A stretch of 64,000 bases of DNA from Alphaproteobacteria bacterium (GTDB taxonomy: Bacteria > Pseudomonadota > Alphaproteobacteria > Reyranellales > Reyranellaceae). The position numbers and the translations under genes are program-made. The stretch is from contig JAHBYP010000005.1 in NCBI GenBank assembly GCA_019635875.1, forward strand, positions 537,687 to 601,686. Direction: 5' to 3'. Shown here in pieces: positions 41,724-49,952 of this stretch; position 1 is the stretch's first letter, and every line of letters starts with the position of its first letter. The notes below the pieces were generated by a model that was not told the origin of the DNA, ran no database searches, and was given only the letters and a program-made list of their open reading frames with translations.

Positions 41724-43235
41724 CTACTCCTCCGTCGTGGCGCTGAGCCCCAGGAGCGCGCGGCGGCGCAGCCATTGGCTCGGCCGGTAGCGGTCGTCGC
41801 CGGTGATCGCCTGGATGCGCTCGAGCACGCGATGCGTGTCCTTCACGCCCATCGCATCGGCCATCGCCAGCGGGCCCTGCGGATAGTTCAGCCCCAGCGT
41901 CATGGCGGTGTCGACGTCGGCGGCCGAGGCGATGCCGATCTGCGCCATCTCGCAGCCGAGATTGGCGATCATCGCGCGCATGCGCTGCAGCACGAAGCCC
42001 GGGCTGTCCTTGATCGCCGTGGCCTTGGCGCCGGCCGCCGTCAGCGTCGCGGCCACGGCGTTGCGCGCGGCCACGTCGCCGCCCGGCGCCATCATGATCG
42101 TGGCGCGCTTGGCGAAGTCGCCGGTGGGGTCGATCGCCACGGTGCGCTTCGGATCGAGCCCGCCGGCGACGCAGACCGCGGTGCAGTCGTCGCCCAGCGG
42201 CGTGACGATGATCGGTGCCTCACCATCGTCGTGCGGGGAGACCTCGGCGCCGCCGGCGCGCAGCAGGTCGAGCACCGCCTCGTCGGCGTCGGCGTCGGCC
42301 ACGAGATACTCGGCGACCTTGGCGTCGCTCACGACATCGGCGCCGGGATCGACCTTGTTGCCGTCCTTGTAGTCGTACCAGCCGCCGCCGGTCTTGCGGC
42401 CGAGCTTGCCGGCATGGAACAGGCCCTCGTGATAGGGGCTGGGCGTCATGCGGCGGTCGTGGAAGAAGCCCTCGTAGATGATCTTGCGCGCCGGGAAGTT
42501 CACGTCGATGCCGGTGAGGTCCATCAACTCGAACGGTCCCATGCGGAAGCCGCCGGCGTCACGCATGATGGCGTCGATCTGCGAGGGCGTGGCGCGGCCC
42601 TCCTGGTAGATGCGCAGGCCCTCGGTGCCGATCGCCGTGCCGCCGAGATTGACCAGGAATCCCGGCGTGTCGCCGACGACCACCGGCACCCGCGTCTGGC
42701 GCCTGCCGAGCGCCACCATCGCCTCGACCACCCAGGGCGCGGTATCGGCGGCGCGGATCACCTCGACCAGCTTCATCAGCGGCACCGGGTTGAAATAGTG
42801 CATACCGCAGACCCGGTCGCGCTTCCTGAGGTTGCGCGCGATCGAGGCGATGCGGATCGAGGAGGTGTTGGAGGCCAGGATCGCGGTGTCGTTGACCACC
42901 GATTCGAGCTCGCCGAACAGCTTCTGCTTGACCTCGAGGTTCTCGAACACGGCCTCGATCACGACGTGGCACGGCGCCAGCGCCTGCAGCCCCTCGGCGA
43001 TCTCGAGGCTGCGCTCGGCCCTCTCGCCATCCTCCTGGCTGAGCCGCTGCTTGGCGACCATGCCCTTGAGCTGGCCGACGATCGCCTCGCGCGCCTTGGC
43101 GGCGCCGCCCTCGGCCGCGTCGTACATCAGGGTGCGGATGCCGCCCTGGGCGCTGACCTGGGCGATGCCGCGGCCCATCGCGCCGGTGCCCACCACGCCG
43201 ACCACGAGGTCGGATCGCGAAACGTCGAGGCTCAT
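41724..43235 (-). CDS. 3-hydroxyacyl-CoA dehydrogenase, PaaH/PaaC type
   Basis: This is a 503-residue NAD-dependent enzyme with two 3HCDH C-terminal modules, as in phenylacetate-pathway PaaH. The Rossmann motif VGVVGTGAMGRGIAQVS is at about 11-27. The catalytic His lies in MHYFNPVPLMKLVEVI, followed by PGFLVN and GPFELMDLTGID. The second module, about 390-490, repeats PGFVLQRMRAMIANLG and LNYPQGPLAMADAMG. It is a second hydroxyacyl-CoA dehydrogenase besides the fadJ-like protein, for shorter or aromatic-derived acyl chains. EamA follows directly. Confidence 0.9.
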   Translation of the reverse strand: MSLDVSRSDLVVGVVGTGAMGRGIAQVSAQGGIRTLMYDAAEGGAAKAREAIVGQLKGMVAKQRLSQEDGERAERSLEIAEGLQALAPCHVVIEAVFENLEVKQKLFGELESVVNDTAILASNTSSIRIASIARNLRKRDRVCGMHYFNPVPLMKLVEVIRAADTAPWVVEAMVALGRRQTRVPVVVGDTPGFLVNLGGTAIGTEGLRIYQEGRATPSQIDAIMRDAGGFRMGPFELMDLTGIDVNFPARKIIYEGFFHDRRMTPSPYHEGLFHAGKLGRKTGGGWYDYKDGNKVDPGADVVSDAKVAEYLVADADADEAVLDLLRAGGAEVSPHDDGEAPIIVTPLGDDCTAVCVAGGLDPKRTVAIDPTGDFAKRATIMMAPGGDVAARNAVAATLTAAGAKATAIKDSPGFVLQRMRAMIANLGCEMAQIGIASAADVDTAMTLGLNYPQGPLAMADAMGVKDTHRVLERIQAITGDDRYRPSQWLRRRALLGLSATTEE

Positions 43236-43266
43236 GGCGGGGCTCCTGCGGTCGGTCTTCAGATCA

Positions 43267-43333
43267 CTGTCATCCCGAGCGCAGCGAGGGATCCAGGGTC
43301 ATCGTGGATCCCTCGCTGCGCTCGGGATGACAG
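43267..43333. repeat. Family D hairpin repeat, copy D4
   Basis: This is a 67-bp inverted repeat with arms CTGTCATCCCGAGCGCAGCG and complement. It lies between two same-strand genes (oxidase and 3-hydroxyacyl-CoA dehydrogenase). Confidence 0.9.
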
Positions 43334-43350
43334 GCTTTAGCGAACCCGCC

Positions 43351-44523
43351 TCAGCCGAACAAGCCGCCCATGTAGGGGGTGAGGAAAACGCCCCGCGGAT
43401 CGAGCGAGCGGCGGGTGGCGTGGAAGGCGTTGAAGCCCGGATAGCGGTCGGCGACGTCCAGGGCGCGCAGCGAGTGCCACTTGCCCCAGTGCGGCCGGCC
43501 GTCGTGGTTGACGAAGACCGCCTGGGCGTCGCTGAAGAACGGCAGCCAGTCGCGATCAACATACTCGTGGATCGAGATCGTCACGCTGGCGCGCCCGTAA
43601 TTGGGGCTGAGCAGCAGATTGTCCTCGGCCACGGTGCGATACTCCACGGCCATGCGCGCGTCGGGATGCTTCGTGGTCATCAGCGCGTGGATCTCGCGGA
43701 AGCACTCGGGTCCCTTCTCCGCCGGCACCGACCACTCGCTCTCGACATGCTTGACCTGGCGCACCGAGGGAAACACCCGGTAGCTGTGGTCGATGCGCTG
43801 GCCCTCGACATGCGGCATCGGATCGGGCGGCAGGTTGGTGGGATGCAGCGCCTTGCAATCGCACATCCCGGTATCGGGCCGCCAGAAGAACTCGAAATGC
43901 CGGGTCGCGGCGATCAGCATGTCGAGCCGGTCCATGGTCTGCTCGAGCGGCGCCGACCACAGCCTTTCGTGCAGCCGATAGGCCGGCACCAGCTGCAGGG
44001 TGACGCGCAGGATCACGCCGACGCTGCCCATGGCGACCGACCCGGCGCGCAGCAGCGCCGGCGTGCTCTCGTCGGCGTCGATGAGATCGCCGCGGCCGTC
44101 GATCAGCCGCAGGCCGCGCACCATGGTCGACAGGCTGCCGAGCGACGGGCCGGTGCCGTGCGTGCCGGTCGAGATCGCGCCGGCCAGCGCCTGGACGTCG
44201 ATGTCGCCCTGGTTGGCCAACGCCAGGCCATGCGCCAGCAGCGGCTCGCCCAGCGCGCTGATGCGCGTGCCGGCGCCGATCGTGGCGCGCTGGCGCTCCC
44301 GATCGACCGAGCGCACGCCGAGCAGCCGGTCGAGCGATATCAGCATGCCATCGCTGGCGCAGAGCGGGGCGTGCGAGTGGCCGGCGCCGACGGCGCGGAT
44401 CGTCAGCCCGTCGCGGATCGCGGCGCGCAGCGTGGCGATCGCGTCGGCCTCGTCGCGCGGCACGACGATCGCCTGCGGCGCACACTCGACATTGCCCGCC
44501 CAGTTCGTCCAGCGATTGGCCAT
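43351..44523 (-). CDS. FAD-linked oxidase, D-arabinono-1,4-lactone oxidase family
   Basis: This is a 390-residue flavoprotein of the vanillyl-alcohol oxidase superfamily, sugar-lactone oxidase branch. The N-terminal FAD domain shows PQAIVVPRDEADAIATLRAA, the VGAGHSHAPL loop (about 45-54) where this branch links or contacts FAD, and STGTHGTG (117-124). The ALO domain ends in the catalytic GRPHWGKWHSL motif and an FHATRRSLDPRGVFL segment. Likely substrates are aldonolactones or alditols. The RidA gene ends 3 bp upstream, so they form a pair. Confidence 0.87.
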   Translation of the reverse strand: MANRWTNWAGNVECAPQAIVVPRDEADAIATLRAAIRDGLTIRAVGAGHSHAPLCASDGMLISLDRLLGVRSVDRERQRATIGAGTRISALGEPLLAHGLALANQGDIDVQALAGAISTGTHGTGPSLGSLSTMVRGLRLIDGRGDLIDADESTPALLRAGSVAMGSVGVILRVTLQLVPAYRLHERLWSAPLEQTMDRLDMLIAATRHFEFFWRPDTGMCDCKALHPTNLPPDPMPHVEGQRIDHSYRVFPSVRQVKHVESEWSVPAEKGPECFREIHALMTTKHPDARMAVEYRTVAEDNLLLSPNYGRASVTISIHEYVDRDWLPFFSDAQAVFVNHDGRPHWGKWHSLRALDVADRYPGFNAFHATRRSLDPRGVFLTPYMGGLFG

Positions 44524-44526
44524 GTC

Positions 44527-44922
44527 CTATTGCGGGATGAAGGCCGTGACCTCGATCTCGACCTTGGCGCGACGGTCGACCAGGCCCGAGACATAGAGCA
44601 AAGTCGAGGTCGGGAAGTTGCGGCCCAGCGTTTCCTTCCACGCCGCGCCGATGCCGGCGCCGGCGGCCTCGTACTCGTCCTGCCTGGTGATGTACCAGTT
44701 CAGCCGCACGATGTGCTCGGGCCCGCCGCCCGCCTCGCGTACCAGCTTGACGATGCGCTTCAGCGCCGCGGCGACCTGGGCGGCGAAATCCTCGTCGTAG
44801 TCGCCCGCCTCGTTGGTGCCGGTCTGGCCGGCCAGCACGACCCAGCGGCCCGGCTTGTCGAGCACCAGCCCATGCGAGAAACCGCGCGGCCGCGCCCAGT
44901 CGGCTGGCTGTAGAACCTGCAT
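44527..44922 (-). CDS. RidA family protein (enamine/imine deaminase)
   Basis: This is a 131-residue trimeric YjgF/RidA fold protein that hydrolyses reactive enamines or imines. AGQTGTNEAGDYDEDFAAQVAAALKRI and the late RNFPTSTLLYVSGLVDRRAKVEIEVTAFIP match the family core; the conserved late Arg is R115 or so. It ends 3 bp before the lactone-oxidase gene on the same strand. The usual member is 125-130 residues, so this is full length. It may remove a reactive product of the oxidase, which is my inference. Confidence 0.85.
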   Translation of the reverse strand: MQVLQPADWARPRGFSHGLVLDKPGRWVVLAGQTGTNEAGDYDEDFAAQVAAALKRIVKLVREAGGGPEHIVRLNWYITRQDEYEAAGAGIGAAWKETLGRNFPTSTLLYVSGLVDRRAKVEIEVTAFIPQ

Positions 44923-44973
44923 GACGCCCTCTCCTTCAGTTCGCGGGAGGCATGGTGCCCTACGCTGGTATCT

Positions 44974-45040
44974 CTGTCATCCCGAGCACAGCGAGGGATC
45001 CAAGGTCGGCCTGGATCCCTCGCTGCGCTCGGGATGACAG
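44974..45040. repeat. Family D hairpin repeat, copy D5
   Basis: This is a 67-bp inverted repeat, CTGTCATCCCGAGCACAGCG and complement, just past the stop of the mla lipoprotein gene. Confidence 0.9.
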
Positions 45041-45043
45041 ATC

Positions 45044-45787
45044 TCAGTCCTGCACGACAGGCGTGTCGACGTTCTGCCCCGGTTTCGGGCAGCCGGCGCT
45101 GTTGTCGACGCCGGCGGCACCGCCGCGCGGCGCCGGCGAGGGCACGCCATCGGGCAGCACGTGCGGCGGTGCGGCGGTCAGCGTCCAGGCGACCAGGCGC
45201 TTGAGCACCGAGCCCAGCGCCTCGTCGAAGGCCTTCACCACTTCGGGTATCTTGTCGGCCCTGGCGCGCCAGCAGCGCTCGAACGCGGCGGCGCCGACGA
45301 TCTGGCGGTCGGGCATGCGCACCAGCCGGGCGATGATGCGGACATGCACGATCGGCGCGCCGCCGTGGAAGTACTCGGCCTGGAACTCGCGCAGGTCGGT
45401 CTGCAGGATGTAGTTGGCCTTCACCGCGACCGGATCGCGGCCGACGCCGACGATGCGCTTGGTGTTCTCAAATGACTCCACCGTGCGGGTCTGCACCATC
45501 AACGGCGCGCGATCGATCCAGGCGCTCTGCGCGTAGTAGTCGGACGAGGTCGGCGTCATCTGCAGCGCAATGCGGCCGCTGTTGAGATGCGCCGCCGCCG
45601 TCGGCGTCTCGACGATCAGCTGCCAGCGCACCATCGGCAGGCCGGCGTCGAAGGTGCTCTTGGGCGTGACGGTGAACAGGTTGACCGGGTCGTCGGCCTT
45701 GTCGAGCAGGCTGCAGGCGCCGAGCAGCGCGGCGAACGCCACCGCGGCCGCGACGCGCCGCGGGATCCTGGAATCCGGATCGCTCAT
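45044..45787 (-). CDS. ABC-type transport auxiliary lipoprotein (PqiC/YmbA-like)
   Basis: This is a 247-residue periplasmic lipoprotein, last gene of a lipid transport operon. After RRVAAAVAFAALLGAC (lipobox, Cys near 25) comes the family pattern FTVTPKSTF...GLPMVRWQLIVETPTAAAHLNSGRIALQ and AQSAWIDRAPLMVQTRTVESFENTKRI. A proline-rich tail with two Cys is extra. Such lipoproteins work with MlaD/PqiB-type proteins in shuttling lipids to the outer membrane. It overlaps mlaD by ATGA. Confidence 0.82.
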   Translation of the reverse strand: MSDPDSRIPRRVAAAVAFAALLGACSLLDKADDPVNLFTVTPKSTFDAGLPMVRWQLIVETPTAAAHLNSGRIALQMTPTSSDYYAQSAWIDRAPLMVQTRTVESFENTKRIVGVGRDPVAVKANYILQTDLREFQAEYFHGGAPIVHVRIIARLVRMPDRQIVGAAAFERCWRARADKIPEVVKAFDEALGSVLKRLVAWTLTAAPPHVLPDGVPSPAPRGGAAGVDNSAGCPKPGQNVDTPVVQD

Positions 45788-46851
45788 TTCGGCTGGTATC
45801 CCTGCTTGCTGCCGAACAGATAGTTGGCGGGGTCGCGCTCGAGGCGCGTCGAGATGGCGTTGAGGTTGGACGACAGGCTCTTGAGCTCGCGGATGGTGGC
45901 ATTGAGCTCGACCAGGCCCTGCTCGGTGAACTGGCGCACCGGGCCGCGGTTGTCGGCGACCATCCTGTTGAGCGAGGCGGTGGTGGCGTTGATGCCGTCG
46001 ACCGCCTCGCGCAGGCTCGACAGCGTGCGGCGCACCTCGCTCGGAGTCTTGCCGGCCAGCGCCTTGCGCGTCTGCTCGTCCTGCGGGCCGATCTCCAGCG
46101 CGATCAGGTTGATGGTGTCGGCCGCCTGGGTGAACTTTTCCATCGTGCCGCGCATCTCGGTGATCGCCCGCGGCAGCTCGGCCAGCGCCTTGTCGAGGTT
46201 GCCCTCGTTGCGTGCCAGCGACGTGGTCAGGGTCGAGAGGTTCTTGAGGCTGTCGTTGAAGGCGGCGACCGCGTCGGCCGACAGCGCCGTGTTGAGCCGG
46301 TCGACCAGGGTGCTCGCCTTGGCGAACAGCTCCTGTGCGCTCTGCGCCGTGCTTTGCAGCGTCGAGGGCATCGCCACGATCTCGGGGAACGGCTCCTCGT
46401 CGAGCTGGCGCTTGGGCAGCTCGGCATCGTCGCGTACGGGGCCCATGCCGGCGACGATCTGGATGTAGGCCGCGCCGGTGATCAGCGGCCGCTCGAAGAC
46501 CGCGCGCGCCGAGGTGTGGATGTCGATCGTGCGATCGATGCCGACGACGACCGAGATGCGCTCGACCATGCGCCGGGCGCCCTTGTCGGGGCTCTGCACC
46601 CGCTCGGCGTCGCTGAGCTCGGCCGGCAGCCGCACCAGGTTGATCGCCTGCACGCGGCCGACGCGCAGGCCGCGATAGTAGACCGGCGAATCGCGCGTCA
46701 GCCCCTGGACGTCCTCGTCGTAGAGGATGCGGTAATAGGCGAGGTTCTCCTGGCTGCCGGCGCGCAGCTTCCAGACGACGAAGCCGACCACCGCCAGGAT
46801 GAAGACCAGGACGGTGGCGCCGATCGCGACGTAGGGCGAGCGATGTTCCAT
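45784..46851 (-). CDS. mlaD: MlaD-like MCE domain protein
   Basis: This is a 355-residue periplasmic lipid-binding subunit. One N-terminal membrane anchor (about 8-28) is followed by a single MCE domain (EDVQGLTRDSPVYYRGLRVGRVQAINL, about 48-75, then LITGAAYIQIV) and a long helical tail with coiled-coil heptads (LVDRLNTALSADAVAAFNDSLKNLSTL...). The tail is longer than in E. coli MlaD, so it may form a longer tunnel. It lies 1 bp after the ATPase gene. Together with MlaE and MlaF it forms an ABC lipid transporter keeping outer-membrane asymmetry. Confidence 0.88.
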   Translation of the reverse strand: MEHRSPYVAIGATVLVFILAVVGFVVWKLRAGSQENLAYYRILYDEDVQGLTRDSPVYYRGLRVGRVQAINLVRLPAELSDAERVQSPDKGARRMVERISVVVGIDRTIDIHTSARAVFERPLITGAAYIQIVAGMGPVRDDAELPKRQLDEEPFPEIVAMPSTLQSTAQSAQELFAKASTLVDRLNTALSADAVAAFNDSLKNLSTLTTSLARNEGNLDKALAELPRAITEMRGTMEKFTQAADTINLIALEIGPQDEQTRKALAGKTPSEVRRTLSSLREAVDGINATTASLNRMVADNRGPVRQFTEQGLVELNATIRELKSLSSNLNAISTRLERDPANYLFGSKQGYQPK

Positions 46852-47718
46852 TCAGGCTCTCTTGTGCCGCTCGCCGCCACCGGTGCCGATCCCGGCGGCC
46901 CGCGCGCGCGGCCCGTGGAAGTAGTCCCGCACCCAGGGATGATCGTACGCCATCAGCTCGTCCATCGTACCGGCCACGACGCGCTTGTCGAGCAGGACGG
47001 CGACGCGATCGCAAATCGCGTGCAGCGTGTCGAGGTCGTGGGTGACCATCAGCACGGTAAGCCCCAGGCTGCGCTGCAGCTGGCGGATGAGGTCGTCGAA
47101 GGCCGAGGCGCCGATCGGGTCGAGCCCGGCGGTCGGCTCGTCGAGGAACAGCAGCTCGGGATCGAGCGCCAGCGCGCGCGCCAGGCCGGCGCGCTTCTTC
47201 ATGCCGCCCGACAGCTCGGACGGCTTCTTGCCGGCGGTATCCGGTGGCAGCCCGACCATGGCGATCTTCAACGCGGCCAGCTCCTCGAGCTTCGACTGGG
47301 GCAGACGCGCACGCTCACGCAGGGGCAACTGGATGTTTTCCGCCGTCGTCAGGGACGAGAACAGCGCCCCCTCCTGGAAAAGTACGCCCCAGCGGGTCTG
47401 CAGGTTCCCCAACGCCGACGGGCCGAGCGTCGCGGCGTCCTGGCCGAGGATCTCGATGCGGCCCTGCCTGGGCTTCTGCAGGCCGATGATCGTGCGCAGC
47501 AGCACCGACTTGCCGGAGCCGGAGCCGCCGACCAGGCCGACAATCTCGCCGCGGAATACGTCGAAATCGAGATTGCGATGGATGTTGGTGGTGCCGAACT
47601 TGTTGCGGATGTCGCGGAGGCTGATGACCGTCTCGCGGCCGTCGCGATGATCGCGGATCTGGCCGCCTTCGGCCAACGGGGGCCCGGGTGCCGGCGCGGC
47701 GATGCTCTCCGCCGCCAT
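46852..47718 (-). CDS. mlaF: ABC transporter ATP-binding protein MlaF-like
   Basis: This is a 288-residue ATPase of the Mla-type importer/exporter. Walker A GGSGSGKS (about 64-71), signature LSGGMKKRAGLARAL, Walker B LLFLDEPTAGLDP and the switch VTHD are all present. A poorly conserved N-terminal 30 residues precede the domain (APAPGPPLAEGGQ...). It ends next to the mlaD start, and the permease gene ends 2 bp upstream, so the operon is compact. Confidence 0.92.
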   Translation of the reverse strand: MAAESIAAPAPGPPLAEGGQIRDHRDGRETVISLRDIRNKFGTTNIHRNLDFDVFRGEIVGLVGGSGSGKSVLLRTIIGLQKPRQGRIEILGQDAATLGPSALGNLQTRWGVLFQEGALFSSLTTAENIQLPLRERARLPQSKLEELAALKIAMVGLPPDTAGKKPSELSGGMKKRAGLARALALDPELLFLDEPTAGLDPIGASAFDDLIRQLQRSLGLTVLMVTHDLDTLHAICDRVAVLLDKRVVAGTMDELMAYDHPWVRDYFHGPRARAAGIGTGGGERHKRA

Positions 47719-47720
47719 GC

Positions 47721-48869
47721 TCACATGCCCACCGAGAGGAAGAAGATCGAGAACATCGCGTCGAGCACGATGACGAAGAAGATCGACTCGACAACCGCCG
47801 TCGTCGTCTGACGCCCGACGCTCTCGGCGTCGCTCTCGACCTGCAGGCCCTCGTAGCAGCCGATGGCGGCGATGACGAAGCCGAACACCGGCGCCTTGAT
47901 CATGCCGACCCAGAAATGATTGATGCTGATGGTGTCGCGCAACCGGTCGAAGTACTGGCTGACGGTGAAGTCGAGATAGATCTCGCAGGCGAAGGCGCCG
48001 CCCAGCAGGCCGACGGCGTTGCCCCAGAACACCAGCAGCGGCATGGACAGCGTGAGCGCGGCGATGCGCGGCACCACCAGCCACTCGACCGGCGACATGC
48101 CCATGGCCTGCATGGCGTCGAGCTCCTGGTTGACCTTCATCGTGCCGATCTGGGCGGCGAAGGCGCTGCCCGAGCGGCCGGCGACGATGATCGCGGTCAG
48201 GAGCACGCCGAGCTCGCGCAGGATGCTGATGCCGACGGCCTCGACGGTGAAGGTCTCGGCGCCGAACTGCTTGAGCTGCTCGACGCCCTGGTAGGCGACG
48301 ACGACGCCGATCAGGAACAGCAGGATGGCCACGATCGGCAGGGCGCGGACCCAGACCTCGCGCATCTGCACCACGGTGGCGTTGAGCCGAACCGCGCGCG
48401 GCCGGAACAGGCCCTTGGCGATGACGAACAACACCTCGCCGAAATACTCCAGCAGGCGCGCCGCGCGGTCGAGGAAGCGCGTGAAGGTCTCGCCCAGGTC
48501 GTTGAGGACGTCGAGCAGCATGGGCAGCTGCGGCGGCGGCGGCTGCGCCTCGCAGACATTGCGCTCGACCAGCTCGATCAGGCTGCCCCTGGCCTCGTCG
48601 CCGCCCTCGATCGGGCAGTCGCCCGCGGCGCGGCGCAGGCGCACCAGCTCGGTGACGCCGGCCGTGTCCAGCGCCGTGATGCCGGCGATGTCGATCCTCC
48701 TGGCGTCGGCCGGCGGACCGTCGGCACCGGCCTGCAGATCGCGCAGGCTCATGACCACCCAGGGGCCGCCGGCGACGATCACCGGGCCATCCTTGCGGTC
48801 GGCGACCCGCCACCACGGCGCGGCTTCCTCGCCACCGCTCATGTCACGCGCTTGGGGGATGTCGACCAT
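47721..48869 (-). CDS. mlaE: MlaE-like permease with N-terminal STAS domain
   Basis: This is a 382-residue inner-membrane subunit. The C-terminal 260 residues match MlaE: RLNATVVQMREVWVRALPIVAI, then GVEQLKQFGAETFTVEAVGISILRELGVLLTAIIVAGRSGSAFAAQIGTMKVNQELDAMQAMG, about five transmembrane helices. The first 115 residues include IDIAGITALDTAGVTELVRL, a STAS fold as in MlaB, so the function of a separate MlaB is fused on. The start is probably ATG 48869; a second ATG at 48842 would shorten it by nine residues. It is divergent from ppk2. Confidence 0.88.
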   Translation of the reverse strand: MVDIPQARDMSGGEEAAPWWRVADRKDGPVIVAGGPWVVMSLRDLQAGADGPPADARRIDIAGITALDTAGVTELVRLRRAAGDCPIEGGDEARGSLIELVERNVCEAQPPPPQLPMLLDVLNDLGETFTRFLDRAARLLEYFGEVLFVIAKGLFRPRAVRLNATVVQMREVWVRALPIVAILLFLIGVVVAYQGVEQLKQFGAETFTVEAVGISILRELGVLLTAIIVAGRSGSAFAAQIGTMKVNQELDAMQAMGMSPVEWLVVPRIAALTLSMPLLVFWGNAVGLLGGAFACEIYLDFTVSQYFDRLRDTISINHFWVGMIKAPVFGFVIAAIGCYEGLQVESDAESVGRQTTTAVVESIFFVIVLDAMFSIFFLSVGM

Positions 48870-48949
48870 GCGTGTCAACGCTCGACGGGGCGGATGGGAC
48901 GGGGCACGATGACGAAATATTGGGCGAACGAAGGACTCGGACACACAAG

Positions 48950-49777
48950 ATGGGGCGTTGGAAGAAGCTAGACAAGCTGCCATTGGCCGAAGGCATCGAC
49001 GAGGACGACTACCTCAAGCGGCTGGTCCGCGCGCAGCTCAGGCTGCTGCGGGTCCAGCAATGGCTGTCGCGCACCAATGCCCGCGCCATCGTCGCCATCG
49101 AGGGCTGGGACGCCGCCGGCAAGGGCGGCCTGATCCAGCGCCTGACCGAGAAGCTCGACCCCCGGCCGGTCGAGGTCTGGCGCATCGCGGCGCCACGGCC
49201 CGACGAGCAGGGCAAGCACTACCTCTACCGCTTCTGGGAGAAGCTGCCGGCGCCGGGCACCCTCGCCATCTTCGACCGCACCTGGTACGGCCGCGTGCTG
49301 GTCGAGCGCATCGAGGGCTATGCGAAGAAGAGCGAGTGGCAGCGCGCCTATGGCGAGATCAACGCCTTCGAGAAGATGCTGACCGATTCCGGCGTCAAGC
49401 TGATCAAGATCCTGCTCAACCTCAGCGCCGCCGAGCAGCGCGAGCGCATCATGCGCCGGCTGGAAACGCCGGAGAAGCGCTTCAAGGTGACGCTCGAGGA
49501 CTTCCGCAACCTCGGCCGGCGCGACGAGTATGTCGAGGCGTTCGACGACATGCTGGAGCGCACCGACACCGACGACGCGCCGTGGTACGTGATCTCCAGC
49601 GACAGCAAGAAGCGCAGCCGGGTCGACGGCGTCGAGCTGGTCGCCGATCTGCTGGGCAAGGGCGCCGACCTCGAGCCGCCGCCGGTCGATCCCGCGGTCG
49701 CCGAGGCGGCGCGCAAGGTGATCGGCTGGGATCCCGACAAGGTCAGCCCGCTGGCGTCGCGAGCGGACAGGACATGA
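48950..49777 (+). CDS. ppk2: Polyphosphate kinase 2 family protein
   Basis: This is a 275-residue kinase transferring phosphate between polyphosphate and nucleotides. Walker A is EGWDAAGKGG (51-60), the Walker B / lid region is FDRTWYGRVLVERIEGYAKKSEW, and QRERIMRRLETPEKRFKVT is the helical lid. The short single-domain layout fits PPK2 class I or III; substrate preference (ADP or AMP/GDP) cannot be read off. The start is ATG 48950. It is divergent from the mla operon with about 80 bp between them and precedes a family C repeat. Confidence 0.9.
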   Translation: MGRWKKLDKLPLAEGIDEDDYLKRLVRAQLRLLRVQQWLSRTNARAIVAIEGWDAAGKGGLIQRLTEKLDPRPVEVWRIAAPRPDEQGKHYLYRFWEKLPAPGTLAIFDRTWYGRVLVERIEGYAKKSEWQRAYGEINAFEKMLTDSGVKLIKILLNLSAAEQRERIMRRLETPEKRFKVTLEDFRNLGRRDEYVEAFDDMLERTDTDDAPWYVISSDSKKRSRVDGVELVADLLGKGADLEPPPVDPAVAEAARKVIGWDPDKVSPLASRADRT

Positions 49778-49791
49778 CGCCTGTGTCCGTC

Positions 49792-49945
49792 CCTTCTCCC
49801 CGCGCAGGCGGGGAGAAGGTGCCGAGCGTCAGCGAGGCGGATGAGGGGCTTCCTCGCGCAACGACCGATGGCGTCGCTGTTGAGACTCCGCGAAGCCCCT
49901 CATCCGCCCTCCGGGCACCTTCTCCCCGCCTGCGCGGGGAGAAGG
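49792..49945. repeat. Family C hairpin repeat, copy C2
   Basis: This is a 154-bp element closely matching C1 in arms and inner CGGATGAGGGGCTTC / GAAGCCCCTCATCC pairing. It sits between ppk2 and the MFS gene. Confidence 0.88.
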
Positions 49946-49952
49946 GAAGACC

